The translations under genes and the position numbers were made by a program. Below, one piece after another: positions 36,695-46,267 of a DNA stretch of 64,000 nt (the stretch's first letter is position 1; every line of letters starts with the position of its first letter). The stretch comes from Roseateles oligotrophus. Its GTDB lineage: Bacteria > Pseudomonadota > Gammaproteobacteria > Burkholderiales > Burkholderiaceae_C. The stretch is from positions 248,001 to 312,000 of the forward strand of contig NZ_JAJIRN010000002.1 of NCBI RefSeq assembly GCF_025717515.1. Reading direction: 5' to 3'. Below the pieces are notes generated by a model. That model was not told where the DNA came from, made no database searches, and saw nothing but the letters and a program-made list of their open reading frames with translations.

Positions 36695-37228
36695 TCAATT
36701 CTCGCTAGAAAGGCCGCCCGGATGCCTCGCATCGCCAGGCATGGCCTCATCGGCTTGGGCATGGATATCGGTCAGCATCACCGCCAGACGTTGCGTCTGG
36801 TCGGCGGAAACGAAAAGCGCGCGCGGCTCACCCGTACGGCTGGAAACTTGCCACTGCGGCTGGCTGAGCATTTCAGGCAAGCCGAGGCTGGTCAGGCTGT
36901 TGTCCTCCAGGCATTGCAGCAAGCAAGCACTGAGGATGTTGCACAGCTCCATGCCGGCGTCTTGCACATCAGCCGGCTGCAGTTGCTCGCGGGGGCAGCC
37001 GAACATGGCCGCGGCAAGTGCCTGCGCGTCGGCAGCCCCCAGCATCAGCAAGACCAAAGCATGCGGATGGCTGGAGAAGCCGGTGATGCAGTCGGCAATC
37101 GGCAAGGAGAAACAGGCGTCATCGGGCCGCAGGCTGGGCAGGCAAGGCGCCGCCACAAAGGGGCAGGTCTTGCCACTCAGTCCCGCCCACACATTGGCTA
37201 GTTTTGTTGCGACGACCGCTGCTTGCAC
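36695..37228 (-). CDS. CheX-like chemotaxis phosphatase
   Basis: A 177-residue protein with GMELCNILSACLLQCLEDNSL, which matches the E-x2-N phosphatase helix of CheC/CheX/FliY proteins (ELCN). These dephosphorylate CheY-like receivers. The GTG start at 37228 has GGAG eight bases upstream; a longer frame to 37309 lacks such a site. It heads a three-gene operon with a receiver protein and a coiled-coil membrane protein, which suggests the receiver is its substrate. There are no MCP or cheA genes in this window. Confidence 0.7.
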   Translation of the reverse strand: MQAAVVATKLANVWAGLSGKTCPFVAAPCLPSLRPDDACFSLPIADCITGFSSHPHALVLLMLGAADAQALAAAMFGCPREQLQPADVQDAGMELCNILSACLLQCLEDNSLTSLGLPEMLSQPQWQVSSRTGEPRALFVSADQTQRLAVMLTDIHAQADEAMPGDARHPGGLSSEN

Positions 37229-37480
37229 GCGAACACTCCGTGGCGATGCCGCAGTGTGCACGAAATTGGCGGACCGCAATCGCGGAGGAAGCAGGGGCGC
37301 ATTGAGCAATTCATGCTTTCATGGCGCTTGCGCCCACAAATGCTTGAAAACCGTCAATCTTTCTTGCTGCGCCCGAAAAGCGGGCAGTGGCCCCGGTGGG
37401 CGCTGGATAATCCCAGCCTGTTGCGTGGCCAAAGAAGTTTTTCTAGGCCGCGCTGATCTGATTGCCAACAGGCTCGCTTC

Positions 37481-38071
37481 ATGCACCGAACCATTTTCAC
37501 CACGCCTGTCATCAACAGCTTGCTGCGCGCTGGCTCGCTGGCCTTCCTCAAGCTCAAGGGCTGGAAGATCGATGGCAGCCTGCCGCCCGGCCAAACCAAA
37601 TGCGTGCTGATCGCCGCACCACACACCAGCAACTGGGATCTTCCGTACACGCTGATGGTTGCCTTTGCCCTGCGGCTAACGCCCTACTGGATGGGCAAGA
37701 GCCAGATTTTCCGCTGGCCTTTTGGCGGCCTGATGCGCTGGTTGGGCGGCATCTCGGTGAACCGGGAGCAGTCCACCAATCTGGTCGCCGCGTCCGCTGA
37801 GGCGCTGCTGGCGGCCGATGGCCCGGTGCAATTGATCGTGCCGCCGGAAGGCACGCGCAGCAAGACGCGCTACTGGAAAACCGGTTTTTACTGGATCGCC
37901 CACACCGCGCAAGTGCCCATCGTGATGGCTTATATGGACTATCCGCGCAAGCTCAGTGGCCTCGGGCCGGTGTTCAAACCTAGCGGCGATATCGATGCCG
38001 ATATGCTGGCCATCAAGGCCTTTTACGCGCAATTCAAAGGCAAGAACTGGCAACAGTTCGATCACCAATAA
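37481..38071 (+). CDS. 1-acyl-glycerol-3-phosphate acyltransferase-like protein
   Basis: A 196-residue PlsC-family enzyme. The catalytic HTSNWD (H-x4-D) is followed by GGISVNRE, and VPPEGTRSK forms the substrate-binding loop. It has a short hydrophobic part but no clear transmembrane segment. It would acylate a lysophospholipid or related substrate at the membrane. Close paralogues often accompany lipid remodelling; the substrate is unknown here. Confidence 0.87.
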   Translation: MHRTIFTTPVINSLLRAGSLAFLKLKGWKIDGSLPPGQTKCVLIAAPHTSNWDLPYTLMVAFALRLTPYWMGKSQIFRWPFGGLMRWLGGISVNREQSTNLVAASAEALLAADGPVQLIVPPEGTRSKTRYWKTGFYWIAHTAQVPIVMAYMDYPRKLSGLGPVFKPSGDIDADMLAIKAFYAQFKGKNWQQFDHQ

Positions 38072-38090
38072 GCCCGCCATAAGCGAACAA

Positions 38091-38366
38091 ATGAGCGAAC
38101 AAAAACAAGTCAAACCGAAAGACCCGCTGCACGGCCTAACGCTGGAAGCCATCGTGACCGCCCTGGTCGACTATTTCGGCTGGGAGGAGCTGGGGCAAAG
38201 GATAGAGATTCGATCCTTTGTGATCGACCCCAGCGTGGCCTCAAGCCTGAAGTTCTTGCGCAAGACACCTTGGGCGCGCACCAAGGTGGAGAGCTTGTAC
38301 TTATTCATGCTGCGCGAACAATCTCGCGAGCAGTCTCGCGAACAAACACGCGGGCAGCGCAACTAA
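38091..38366 (+). CDS. VF530-family DNA-binding protein
   Basis: A 91-residue protein matching the VF530 (DUF2132) family: [46 protein letters not shown] and VESLYLF. The NMR structure of the family founder suggested DNA binding. The last 17 residues are a low-complexity [12 protein letters not shown] repeat that is not part of the family core. It starts 19 bases after the acyltransferase stop. Confidence 0.85.
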   Translation: MSEQKQVKPKDPLHGLTLEAIVTALVDYFGWEELGQRIEIRSFVIDPSVASSLKFLRKTPWARTKVESLYLFMLREQSREQSREQTRGQRN

Positions 38367-38369
38367 AAA

Positions 38370-38627
38370 TCAACGCCCGTCGGGCATTTCGATCTTCAGC
38401 TCCAACACATCCAGATCGCCCTGATGCTCGAGGCTAACCTTGATGTCGTCCGGATCGATCTTCATGTATTTGGAGATTACCACCAACAGCTCGTTCTTGA
38501 GCTGAGGCAGGTAGTCCGGGCTGGCGGCGCGGCCATTGCGCTCATGCGCGAGGATCAGCTGCAGGCGCTCTTTGGCGACGTTGGCGGTGGTCTTCTTCTC
38601 GCCCAGGAAATATTTCAGAAATCCCAT
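38370..38627 (-). CDS. minE: Cell division topological factor MinE
   Basis: 85 residues. The N-terminal [16 protein letters not shown] is the MinD-activating helix, and [27 protein letters not shown] is the topological-specificity domain. It stimulates MinD ATPase, driving pole-to-pole oscillation. It follows minD by ten bases. Confidence 0.95.
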   Translation of the reverse strand: MGFLKYFLGEKKTTANVAKERLQLILAHERNGRAASPDYLPQLKNELLVVISKYMKIDPDDIKVSLEHQGDLDVLELKIEMPDGR

Positions 38628-38637
38628 AACTGCCTCC

Positions 38638-39453
38638 TCACTTGCCGCCGAACAGGCGCTTGAACAAGCTCGGCTTGATCGCCTCGACAAAGCGCATCGG
38701 CCGCTCCTCACCCAGGAAGCGGCGGACCACATCCTTATAGGCCTCGGACACATCGCTGCCCTGCATATGGATGGCCGGCGAGCCCTGGTTGGAGGCTTGC
38801 AAGACGATCTCGGACTCCGGGATCACGCCGATCAAGGGCGTGCGCAGAATCTCGTGAATATCTTCCAGTGACAGCATGTGGCCGCCCTCAACCCGGTTCG
38901 GGTTGTAGCGCGTGATCAGCAGATGCTCCTTGATCGGCTCCTTGCCCTCGATGGCCCGCTTGGTCTTGCTATTGAGCATGCCCAGGATGCGATCGGAGTC
39001 GCGCACCGACGAGACTTCCGGGTTGGTCACGACAATCGCTTCGTCGGCGAAATGCATGGCCATCAAGGCACCGGTTTCGATACCGGCCGGCGAGTCACAG
39101 ATGATGAACTCGAAATCCATCGCCTTGAGTTCTTCCAGCACCCGCTCGACGCCTTCAACCGACAGCGCGTCTTTGTCGCGCGTTTGCGATGCGGCCAGGA
39201 TGAAGAGCTTGTCCAGTTGCTTGTCCTTGATCAGCGCTTGGCTCAGCTTGATCTCGTCGTTGATGACGTTGATCAGGTCATAGACCACGCGGCGCTCGCA
39301 GCCCATGATCAGATCCAGATTGCGCAGGCCGACGTCGAAGTCGATCACGCAGGTCTTGTGTCCCCGCAAGGCCAAGCCGGTTGCGAAGCTGGCACTGGTG
39401 GTGGTCTTGCCGACGCCGCCCTTGCCCGAAGTCACCACGACGATTTTTGTCAT
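38638..39453 (-). CDS. minD: Septum site-determining ATPase MinD
   Basis: A 271-residue deviant-Walker ATPase: KGGVGKTT at about 10-17, SPAGIETGA, and the C-terminal amphipathic helix [15 protein letters not shown] that docks to the membrane. It recruits MinC. It lies 69 bases after minC and directly before minE. Confidence 0.97.
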   Translation of the reverse strand: MTKIVVVTSGKGGVGKTTTSASFATGLALRGHKTCVIDFDVGLRNLDLIMGCERRVVYDLINVINDEIKLSQALIKDKQLDKLFILAASQTRDKDALSVEGVERVLEELKAMDFEFIICDSPAGIETGALMAMHFADEAIVVTNPEVSSVRDSDRILGMLNSKTKRAIEGKEPIKEHLLITRYNPNRVEGGHMLSLEDIHEILRTPLIGVIPESEIVLQASNQGSPAIHMQGSDVSEAYKDVVRRFLGEERPMRFVEAIKPSLFKRLFGGK

Positions 39454-39522
39454 CGAATCAATTCCCTAAAAAAGACAGTCCACTGAGACCGCGAAGAATT
39501 CGCTGCCTCGATTGCATTCATT

Positions 39523-40374
39523 TCAAAGCTTGAGCGGCTCCATCACCAGCTTTTCGCCTTCCAAGCGTATTTGCGCCGCTTTGCCGAATACCGTGTCGGG
39601 CAGCGGATTCTCGGTCGTGCGGTAGGTGCCCGCGATGGCGATCAACTCGGCCTCCATGCTGGTGGCGAAAATCCGCGCTTCGGTGTTGCCCTTGGCGCCT
39701 GCAATGGCCTTGCCACGCAGCGGTGCATAGACATGGATGCTGCCATCTGCGATCACCTCGGCACCATGATTGACCAAGGCCAGCACGACCAGATCGCCGC
39801 CCTTGGCATAGATCTGCTGGCCCGAGCGCAAAGGCTTGTCGATGATCATGGTCTTGGCCGCCTCGACGGGCACCGCAACTTCACGGACGACCTCGACACG
39901 CACCTCTTTGACGACTTCCTGAACCTGAATCTGGACGGCCGCCGCTTGCGTTTGATGGCCATGCGCCATATCGGGTTCGGGCGATTCGGCCAAGCCCAGC
40001 GACAAGGCCTGAGCCAATTCGGCCGCCGTCGCACCCAACACGGCCACCGGCTGCATGTTGTAGCGTCGCAACAGCAGCAGCAAGGGCGCAAAATCCAGTT
40101 CCGTCGCCGCTTCGTCCTCCAAGCTCATCTGCGCCGGCTCGGATCCGTCAACACCAAGCCTCGGCGCGCTGCGATTCAGATGGGTCAAATCGATCAGCAG
40201 CGGCTCGTGGTTGAACAGATCCGGCGTATCACCCAGACGCTCGTGCAGCGCCGTCGCCAGCGCCGACAAATCGGCCGACTTCAAGACCAAGGAGAGCAGG
40301 CTCAAAGAGGCGCTCTTCAACTCGAATACATCGGCGATTTTTGACGCCGTCTTACCTTGCTGTGCCTGAGACAT
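39523..40374 (-). CDS. minC: Septum formation inhibitor MinC
   Basis: 283 residues. The N-terminal FtsZ-inhibitor domain (about 1-110) is followed by a linker with an alternating Val/Glu stretch ([16 protein letters not shown]) and the C-terminal beta-helix with [24 protein letters not shown] and [15 protein letters not shown]. It blocks FtsZ rings away from midcell. The ATG at 40374 starts the family sequence; an upstream Met at 40425 lacks support. It heads minCDE, upstream of which lies the DnaA-box-rich region. Confidence 0.95.
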   Translation of the reverse strand: MSQAQQGKTASKIADVFELKSASLSLLSLVLKSADLSALATALHERLGDTPDLFNHEPLLIDLTHLNRSAPRLGVDGSEPAQMSLEDEAATELDFAPLLLLLRRYNMQPVAVLGATAAELAQALSLGLAESPEPDMAHGHQTQAAAVQIQVQEVVKEVRVEVVREVAVPVEAAKTMIIDKPLRSGQQIYAKGGDLVVLALVNHGAEVIADGSIHVYAPLRGKAIAGAKGNTEARIFATSMEAELIAIAGTYRTTENPLPDTVFGKAAQIRLEGEKLVMEPLKL

Positions 40375-41021
40375 CGAGAGCCGCTGTTGTGCAAAGGGCG
40401 CGATTTTAGCCGTGCCGCGCGACACCGGCCCTAGGCATTGCCCCCAAGTCGCTCAAACAGACTGCAACAAATTCAGGCAAACCAACAAAATTCCAGCGCA
40501 ATCAAGCACTTAAACACGCTTTGCTAAGGCGACCCACATGGATATCCACAGCCAATGTGGAAAAAACTGACGCCAAGGCGGCTCGTTTGCCATCGATTTT
40601 CGTGACATATGCCACTGCAGGCTTGACTTATCCCCATTTCACGCCAGGGTCAAGTGCAATGGCAGAGATTTTGTAAGGACCTGCAAAGACACCCGGCCAT
40701 CACGCTAAGTCATTGATTTATATAAGGCTCGCCTCAGTGCTTCGAAAAGAGGCAGGCTAAGCCCAAGCGCCGCGCTTCAAGGGCTTAGCGCCAGCCCGGC
40801 GGCCTTGTCCACAAAGTTATCCACAGCAAAGGTGGATAGTCTTTCAAGCCGTTAAAAATCATGGACTTACCCGTCATGCCTAAACTCGAATAGAGCATTC
40901 CGCGCTAACTCGAACAGAAGGAAAAGACATTGCCTGCGCGCATCGGCCGAGGGCAAAAAGCCGCGCAGCGGTTACAGTGAAGGCAAATCCGCGCCTCGCG
41001 GACTCTTGCAGGAGCACGGCA
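40375..41021. other. 647-bp gene-free region between minC and a small gene
   Basis: No convincing reading frame on either strand. The region holds several DnaA-box-like 9-mers (listed separately), an AT-rich patch near 40710-40725, and a perfect hairpin at 40757-40788: an 8-bp outer stem, a 3-base bulge and an inner 5-bp stem over CCG. It also contains the divergent promoters for minC on the left and the 41022 gene on the right. Confidence 0.7.
40542..40839. promoter_or_regulatory. Cluster of DnaA-box-like sites
   Basis: One perfect TTATCCACA at 40817-40825. Single-mismatch versions occur at 40542-40550 (ATATCCACA), 40556-40564 (TGTGGAAAA, reverse), 40628-40636 (TTATCCCCA) and 40805-40813 (TTGTCCACA). 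A two-mismatch copy lies at 40831-40839 (reverse). Six sites in 300 bases of non-coding DNA exceed casual expectation for high-GC sequence. They could form a DnaA-titration or reactivation locus, a regulated promoter, or an origin; which one cannot be told here. Confidence 0.55.
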
Positions 41022-41225
41022 TTGGCCACACCCAACTACTCATACGAAAAACGCCAACGTGAATTGGCCAAGAAGCGCAAGGTCGAAGAAAAGCGCCAAC
41101 GCAAGGTCAGCAAGGTTGACGGCGACGGTCAACCGACCGAAGGCGGCGAGGCCGGAGAGAGCCCCGACGGCGGCCCATCGGCTGAGCCGGACGGCGGCGA
41201 CGGCACCCCTCCGACTGCCGCCTGA
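41022..41225 (+). CDS. Small basic-acidic protein
   Basis: 67 residues. The basic helical N-terminal half (YEKRQRELAKKRKVEEKRQRK) is followed by an acidic, Gly/Pro-rich disordered tail. A TTG start at 41022 is proposed because GGAG lies eight bases upstream; the family start reads MATPNYSYEKRQREL. Short proteins of this pattern are common next to betaproteobacterial housekeeping genes; function unknown. Confidence 0.7.
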   Translation: MATPNYSYEKRQRELAKKRKVEEKRQRKVSKVDGDGQPTEGGEAGESPDGGPSAEPDGGDGTPPTAA

Positions 41226-41387
41226 AGTCTGACTTCAGAGTCGGACCCGCACCGCCCGAGCGCTGGCCGGCGCTGGGTCGGCCGGGTGTTTTGCGAATCG
41301 GCCCAAGGTTTGCGCCAGCGCAGGCCCTAAAATGCCGGCCTGCCCGGCACTGCTGCCAGGCACTGTTGCCAGGCCCGCAAACACACC

Positions 41388-43433
41388 ATGACACGTAAGC
41401 TCTTCGTCACGACCGCCCTACCCTACGCCAACGGCAACTGCCATATTGGCCACATCATGGAATGGACCCAGGCCGATATCTGGGTGCGCTTCCAACGCAT
41501 GCGGGGCCAGCATGTGAACTTCGTCTGCGCCGACGACGCGCATGGCGCGCCCATCATGATCGCGGCCGAAAAAGCCGGCATCACGCCGCAAGCTTTCGTC
41601 GCCAATATCGCCGCCGGGCGCAAGACCTATATCGACGGTTTCCACATCAGCTTCGACAACTGGCATTCGACCGATGGGCCGGAAAACCACGAACTGAGCC
41701 GCGACGTCTACCGCGCGCTGCGCCGCAATGAGTTGATCGACGTGAAGACCATCGATCAGTTCTTTGACCCCGAAAAGCAGATGTTCCTGCCCGACCGGTT
41801 CATCAAGGGCGAATGCCCGAAATGCGGCGCCAAGGATCAGTACGGTGACTCCTGCGAGGTCTGCGGCGCGGTCTACACGCCGACCGAGGTGAAGAATCCG
41901 TTCTCGGTGCTGTCCGGTGCGACGCCGGTGATGAAGAGTTCCGAGCATTACTTCTTCAAACTCAGCGACCCGCGCTGTGTCGCCTTCCTGGAAGAGTGGA
42001 CGCAGACTCCGGGGCGCTTGCAGCCCGAGGTGTTCAACAAGATCAAGGAATGGTTCGCCAAGGATGAAGAGGGCAAGGGCGGCCTCGGAGACTGGGACAT
42101 CAGCCGCGACGCGCCCTATTTCGGCATCGAGATTCCGGACGCGCCGGGCAAGTATTTCTACGTCTGGCTGGACGCGCCGATCGGCTATCTGGCCTCGCTG
42201 AAGAATTATTTCGCCAAGACCGGCGGCGACTTTGATGCCTATATGGCCGACGAGACGGTGGAGCAGATTCACTTCATCGGCAAGGACATCACCTATTTCC
42301 ACACGCTGTTCTGGCCGGCGATGCTGCATTTCAGCGGCCGCAAGACGCCCAACCATGTCTATGTGCATGGCTTCATGACCGTCAACAACGGCGAGAAGAT
42401 GAGCAAGAGCCGCGGCACCGGCCTCGACCCCTTGAAGTACCTGGGCCTGGGCTTGAACGCCGAATGGCTGCGCTACTACATCGCGGCCAAGCTGAACGCC
42501 AAGGTCGAAGACATCGACTTCAATCCGGAAGACTTCTGCGCCCGCATCAACAGCGATCTGGTCGGCAAATACATCAATATCGCCTCGCGCGCGGCCGGCT
42601 TCCTGGCCAAGCGTTTTGACGGCCATTTGTCCGGCGACTTGGGCGTCGAGGGCCGCACGCTGCTGGACGGCCTGCGCGCCCAAGCGGCCGCGATTGCCGA
42701 GTTATATGAGGAACGCGAGTTCGGCAAGGCGCTGCGCGAGATCATGTTGCTGGCCGACCGGGTCAATGAATATGTGGACCAGAACAAGCCCTGGGATCTG
42801 GCCAAGAAGGAAGGCATGGACGCCGTGCTGCATGACGTCTGCAGCGTCTGCATCGAGGCCTTCCGCCTGCTCACGATCTACCTGAAGCCGGTCTTGCCCG
42901 AGTTGGCGGCCAAGGTCGAGGCCTTCCTGCGCATCGAGCCCTTGCAGTTTGCCGATGCCGCGCGCGCGATGGGCCCGCACCAGATCGGCGTCTATCAGCA
43001 TCTGATGCAGCGCGTCGACGCCAAGTTGCTGGAGGCCTTGTTCGAAGCGCCCGAGGCACCCAAGGTGATCCCGGGTGGCGAGGATTTGGCACCGGAAATC
43101 AAGATCGATGATTTCTCCAAGGTCGATCTGCGCATTGCCAAGATCGTCAAAGCGGAATCCGTCGAAGGTTCGGACAAGCTCTTGCGCCTGACCTTGGACG
43201 CCGGCGAGGGCCGCTTGCGCAATGTCTTCAGCGGCATCAAGAGCGCCTACAAGCCGGAGCAGTTGGAAGGCAAGTTGACCGTGCTGGTGGCCAATCTGGC
43301 ACCGCGCAAGATGAAGTTCGGCATCAGCGAAGGCATGGTGCTGGCGGCCTCTCACGCCGACGAGAAGAGGCACCCCGGCATCTTCGTGCTGGAGCCCTTC
43401 CCAGGCGCGCAACCCGGCATGCGGGTGCGCTGA
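41388..43433 (+). CDS. metG: Methionyl-tRNA synthetase
   Basis: A 681-residue class I synthetase. [14 protein letters not shown] carries HIGH. A zinc-binding pair of knuckles follows ([18 protein letters not shown]), then KMSKSRG and the anticodon domain. A C-terminal tRNA-binding EMAP-like domain occupies about 580-680 ([28 protein letters not shown]). It charges both initiator and elongator tRNA-Met. It is 11 bases upstream of the SulP gene. Confidence 0.97.
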   Translation: MTRKLFVTTALPYANGNCHIGHIMEWTQADIWVRFQRMRGQHVNFVCADDAHGAPIMIAAEKAGITPQAFVANIAAGRKTYIDGFHISFDNWHSTDGPENHELSRDVYRALRRNELIDVKTIDQFFDPEKQMFLPDRFIKGECPKCGAKDQYGDSCEVCGAVYTPTEVKNPFSVLSGATPVMKSSEHYFFKLSDPRCVAFLEEWTQTPGRLQPEVFNKIKEWFAKDEEGKGGLGDWDISRDAPYFGIEIPDAPGKYFYVWLDAPIGYLASLKNYFAKTGGDFDAYMADETVEQIHFIGKDITYFHTLFWPAMLHFSGRKTPNHVYVHGFMTVNNGEKMSKSRGTGLDPLKYLGLGLNAEWLRYYIAAKLNAKVEDIDFNPEDFCARINSDLVGKYINIASRAAGFLAKRFDGHLSGDLGVEGRTLLDGLRAQAAAIAELYEEREFGKALREIMLLADRVNEYVDQNKPWDLAKKEGMDAVLHDVCSVCIEAFRLLTIYLKPVLPELAAKVEAFLRIEPLQFADAARAMGPHQIGVYQHLMQRVDAKLLEALFEAPEAPKVIPGGEDLAPEIKIDDFSKVDLRIAKIVKAESVEGSDKLLRLTLDAGEGRLRNVFSGIKSAYKPEQLEGKLTVLVANLAPRKMKFGISEGMVLAASHADEKRHPGIFVLEPFPGAQPGMRVR

Positions 43434-43444
43434 AACGGCGACCA

Positions 43445-45127
43445 ATGCCAATCAAGCCGGGTCGTTTGCATCGCTTCCGCCCGCGCTCCCTGGCGCTGCT
43501 GCAGAGTTATTCAAAGCAGCGCCTAATTGGCGATATCGGCGCCGGTTTGACGGTCGGCATCGTCGCCCTGCCCTTGGCGATTGCGTTTGCGATTGCATCG
43601 GGCGTCAAGCCCGAGCAAGGCATCTTCACCGCCATCATTGCCGGTTTCTTGATCTCGGCTTTGGGCGGCTCCAGCGTTCAGATCGGCGGCCCGGCCGGGG
43701 CCTTCATCGTCATCATCTACGGCATCGTGCAGCGCTACGGCCTGGCCAACTTGCTGATTGCGACGATCTTGTCGGGTGGCTTGCTCGTTCTGATGGGGGC
43801 TTTGAGGCTGGGCGTCCTGGTGCGCTACATCCCGGTCAGCATCGTGATCGGCTTCACCAATGGCATCGCAATTCTGATTGGGCTGTCGCAGCTGAAGGAC
43901 TTTTTCGGCCTCAAGATCGCCCAAATGCCGGCCGACTTCTTCAGCCAGATTACCGTGCTCAGCGCGCATTGGCGCGAGGCCGAGGCCTGGGCTCCGCTCG
44001 TAGGGCTGGCCTGCATCGGCATCGTCATGCTGTGGCCCAAGACCTACGAGATGCAGCGCGACAACCCGTCCTTGCGCGCGCGTACGCAGCGCTGGATGTC
44101 ACAACTGCCCGGCACCGTGATTGCACTGGTCGGCGCCACTGCCGCCACTTACTGGTTCTCTTTGCCGATCGAGACCATAGGCAGCCGCTTTGGCGGCATC
44201 CCGCAGGCGCTGCCCGTCTTCGCCCTGCCCGAATTCAGTTGGGCGACGGTCAAGCTGCTGCTGATCCCGACGCTGACGATTGCCATGCTCGGTGCGATCG
44301 AATCCCTGCTCTGCGCGCGCGTGGCCGACAACCTCAGCGAACAACCACGCCATGATCCGAATCAGGAGCTGATGGCTCAGGGCATCGCCAATATCGTGAC
44401 GCCTTTCTTCGGCGGTATCCCGGCCACAGGCACCATCGCCCGCACCGTCACCAATGTGCGCGCCGGCGCCACCAGCCCGGTCGCCGGCATGGTGCATGCG
44501 CTGAGCCTCTTGCTCATCATCTTGCTGGCGGCGCCGCTGGCGGCCCATATCCCCTTGGCGGCACTGGCGGGTATCTTGTTGGTGGTGGCCTGGAATATGG
44601 GCGAGTGGCATGAATTCGCCCGCCTGCGTCAATTCAGCCTGCCTTACCGAACAATCTTGCTCGGTACCTTTGTGTTGACCGTGGTGTTTGATTTGACCGT
44701 CGCCGTTGAGGTCGGGCTGCTGCTGGCCTGTCTGTTCTTCATTTACCGCATGAGCCAACTCTTTCGCGTCGAGCCCATACAGATGCCCGAGCAGCCTGCC
44801 GACACCCAATGCATGAAGCTGTACGGCTCGCTGTTCTTCGGCGCGGTCGGCAAGGTCGAGGATCTGGCCGAGCAATTGAGCGCCGATTGCCGCGTCCTGC
44901 TGCTGGACATGCATTTGCTGATTTCCATAGACACCTCGGGGCTGGACGCCTTGCTGCAGCTGCAGCGCGCTCTCGCCCGCCAACAGCGCCGCCTGCTGCT
45001 TTGCGGCTTGCAAGATCAAGTGGCCAGCCTGGTTCGCCGCGGCGGCTTGGCCGATGCCTTGGGCGCCGATGGTATTCATGCCGATTTGCAGGCCGGACTG
45101 GCCTCCTTAAGGCCGTCCGGCCTGTAA
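43445..45127 (+). CDS. SulP-family anion transporter with STAS domain
   Basis: A 560-residue membrane transporter: ten or more hydrophobic segments from about 30 to 425, with PLAIAFAIASGVKPEQG and GGIPATGTIARTVTNVRAGATSP marking the SLC26/SulP core. A C-terminal cytoplasmic STAS domain covers about 450-555 (LLLDMHLLISIDTSGLDAL). Substrate may be sulfate, bicarbonate or another anion; it cannot be told from sequence. It follows metG by 11 bases. Confidence 0.88.
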   Translation: MPIKPGRLHRFRPRSLALLQSYSKQRLIGDIGAGLTVGIVALPLAIAFAIASGVKPEQGIFTAIIAGFLISALGGSSVQIGGPAGAFIVIIYGIVQRYGLANLLIATILSGGLLVLMGALRLGVLVRYIPVSIVIGFTNGIAILIGLSQLKDFFGLKIAQMPADFFSQITVLSAHWREAEAWAPLVGLACIGIVMLWPKTYEMQRDNPSLRARTQRWMSQLPGTVIALVGATAATYWFSLPIETIGSRFGGIPQALPVFALPEFSWATVKLLLIPTLTIAMLGAIESLLCARVADNLSEQPRHDPNQELMAQGIANIVTPFFGGIPATGTIARTVTNVRAGATSPVAGMVHALSLLLIILLAAPLAAHIPLAALAGILLVVAWNMGEWHEFARLRQFSLPYRTILLGTFVLTVVFDLTVAVEVGLLLACLFFIYRMSQLFRVEPIQMPEQPADTQCMKLYGSLFFGAVGKVEDLAEQLSADCRVLLLDMHLLISIDTSGLDALLQLQRALARQQRRLLLCGLQDQVASLVRRGGLADALGADGIHADLQAGLASLRPSGL

Positions 45128-45159
45128 ACTCCCCCCTTTCACGCTTTTGACCTTACGCC

Positions 45160-45357
45160 ATGCCATTGTTCTGGAAGCCTTACAAGTCCGAAGTCAGCAA
45201 CTTCATCGATGCATTGAAGGCCAAGAAGCCGACGCTCGAGCAAGAGCAACGCGACGGGCGCGCCTTGCTGTGGGAAAAGCCGGTTGACCGCGCCGAGCAG
45301 GCCGATTTTCGCGCCGCCCGCGTGGCCCAGCAGCCCTACGTCTATCAGACCAAGTAG
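45160..45357 (+). CDS. DUF3460 family protein
   Basis: A 65-residue protein beginning MPLFWKPYKSEVSNFID and ending in a YVYQTK-like tail. DUF3460 is a small betaproteobacterial family of unknown role. The gene sits between a transporter and scpA, as is common in Burkholderiales. Confidence 0.85.
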   Translation: MPLFWKPYKSEVSNFIDALKAKKPTLEQEQRDGRALLWEKPVDRAEQADFRAARVAQQPYVYQTK

Positions 45358-45381
45358 ATATCGGCGCAGCCAAGCAGCTGG

Positions 45382-46254
45382 ATGAGCGCTTTACCGGAAA
45401 GCACCGCGCCATTGAGCCTGCCGGTGCTGGATCCCTCGGTGCCCGCCTTGCCGGGCCTGCCCGAGACGGTCGACAGCGTGGCGGTCGCTCGGCTATACGG
45501 CGAGCCGCTGTTCCAGATGCCGCTGGATCTGTACATCCCGCCGGACGCTTTAGAGCTTTTCTTGGAGGCCTTTCAAGGGCCGCTGGATCTGCTGATCTAC
45601 CTGATCCGGCGCCAGAATTTCAATATCCTGGATATCCCGCTGGCCGACGTGACGCGGCAATATCTGAGTTATGTCGACCAACTGCGCAAGCATAATCTGG
45701 AGTTGGCGAGCGAATATTTGCTGATGGCGGCGATGCTGATCGAGATCAAATCTCGCATGCTGCTGCCGCCCAAGAAGACCGAAGACGGCTCCGAGCCCGA
45801 AGACCCGCGCGCGGAGTTGGTGCGGCGTTTGCTCGAATACGAGCAGATCAAACTGGCCGCGGCTCGCCTAGGGGCGCTGCCGGTCGCCGGGCGCGACTTT
45901 CAGCTCGCTCAAGTTCATATCGAGCAGTCGCTGCAGCCACGTTTTCCGGACGTTGATGCGAACGACTTGCGCGATGCCTGGGCCGACATCCTGCGCCGCG
46001 CTAAGCTCAATCAGCATCACAAGATCACCCGCGAACAGTTGTCGGTGCGCGAGCACATGAGCATTGTGCTGCGGCGCCTGCAGGGTCAGCGTTTTCTGGA
46101 GTTCGAGCATCTGTTTGACGTCAGCCGCGGCCAAGCGGTGCTGGTCGTGACCTTTATCGCGATGCTGGAATTGGCGCGCGAACGGCTGTTGGAAATTACG
46201 CAGGCCGAGGCCTTCGCTCCCATCTATGTGCGTTTGGCCTACAGCCCCAGCTGA
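45382..46254 (+). CDS. scpA: Segregation and condensation protein A
   Basis: A 290-residue ScpA kleisin. FQGPLDLLIYLIRRQNFNILDIPLADVTRQYLSYV is the N-terminal SMC-neck-binding helix, followed by EIKSRMLLPPK, and the C-terminal winged helix ends the protein. It links SMC heads in chromosome condensation. The 40-residue N-terminal extension before the core is a little longer than usual. scpB is not adjacent in this window. Confidence 0.92.
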   Translation: MSALPESTAPLSLPVLDPSVPALPGLPETVDSVAVARLYGEPLFQMPLDLYIPPDALELFLEAFQGPLDLLIYLIRRQNFNILDIPLADVTRQYLSYVDQLRKHNLELASEYLLMAAMLIEIKSRMLLPPKKTEDGSEPEDPRAELVRRLLEYEQIKLAAARLGALPVAGRDFQLAQVHIEQSLQPRFPDVDANDLRDAWADILRRAKLNQHHKITREQLSVREHMSIVLRRLQGQRFLEFEHLFDVSRGQAVLVVTFIAMLELARERLLEITQAEAFAPIYVRLAYSPS

Positions 46255-46267
46255 ATTGCGCCGCAAC

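Noticed and set aside
40542-40839. Firm call of chromosomal oriC
   Set aside because: dnaA, dnaN, gyrB and rpmH are not in the window and skew could not be computed, so only a DnaA-box cluster is claimed.
41418-42683. 421-residue minus-strand ORF
   Set aside because: It is antisense to metG, whose motifs are complete.
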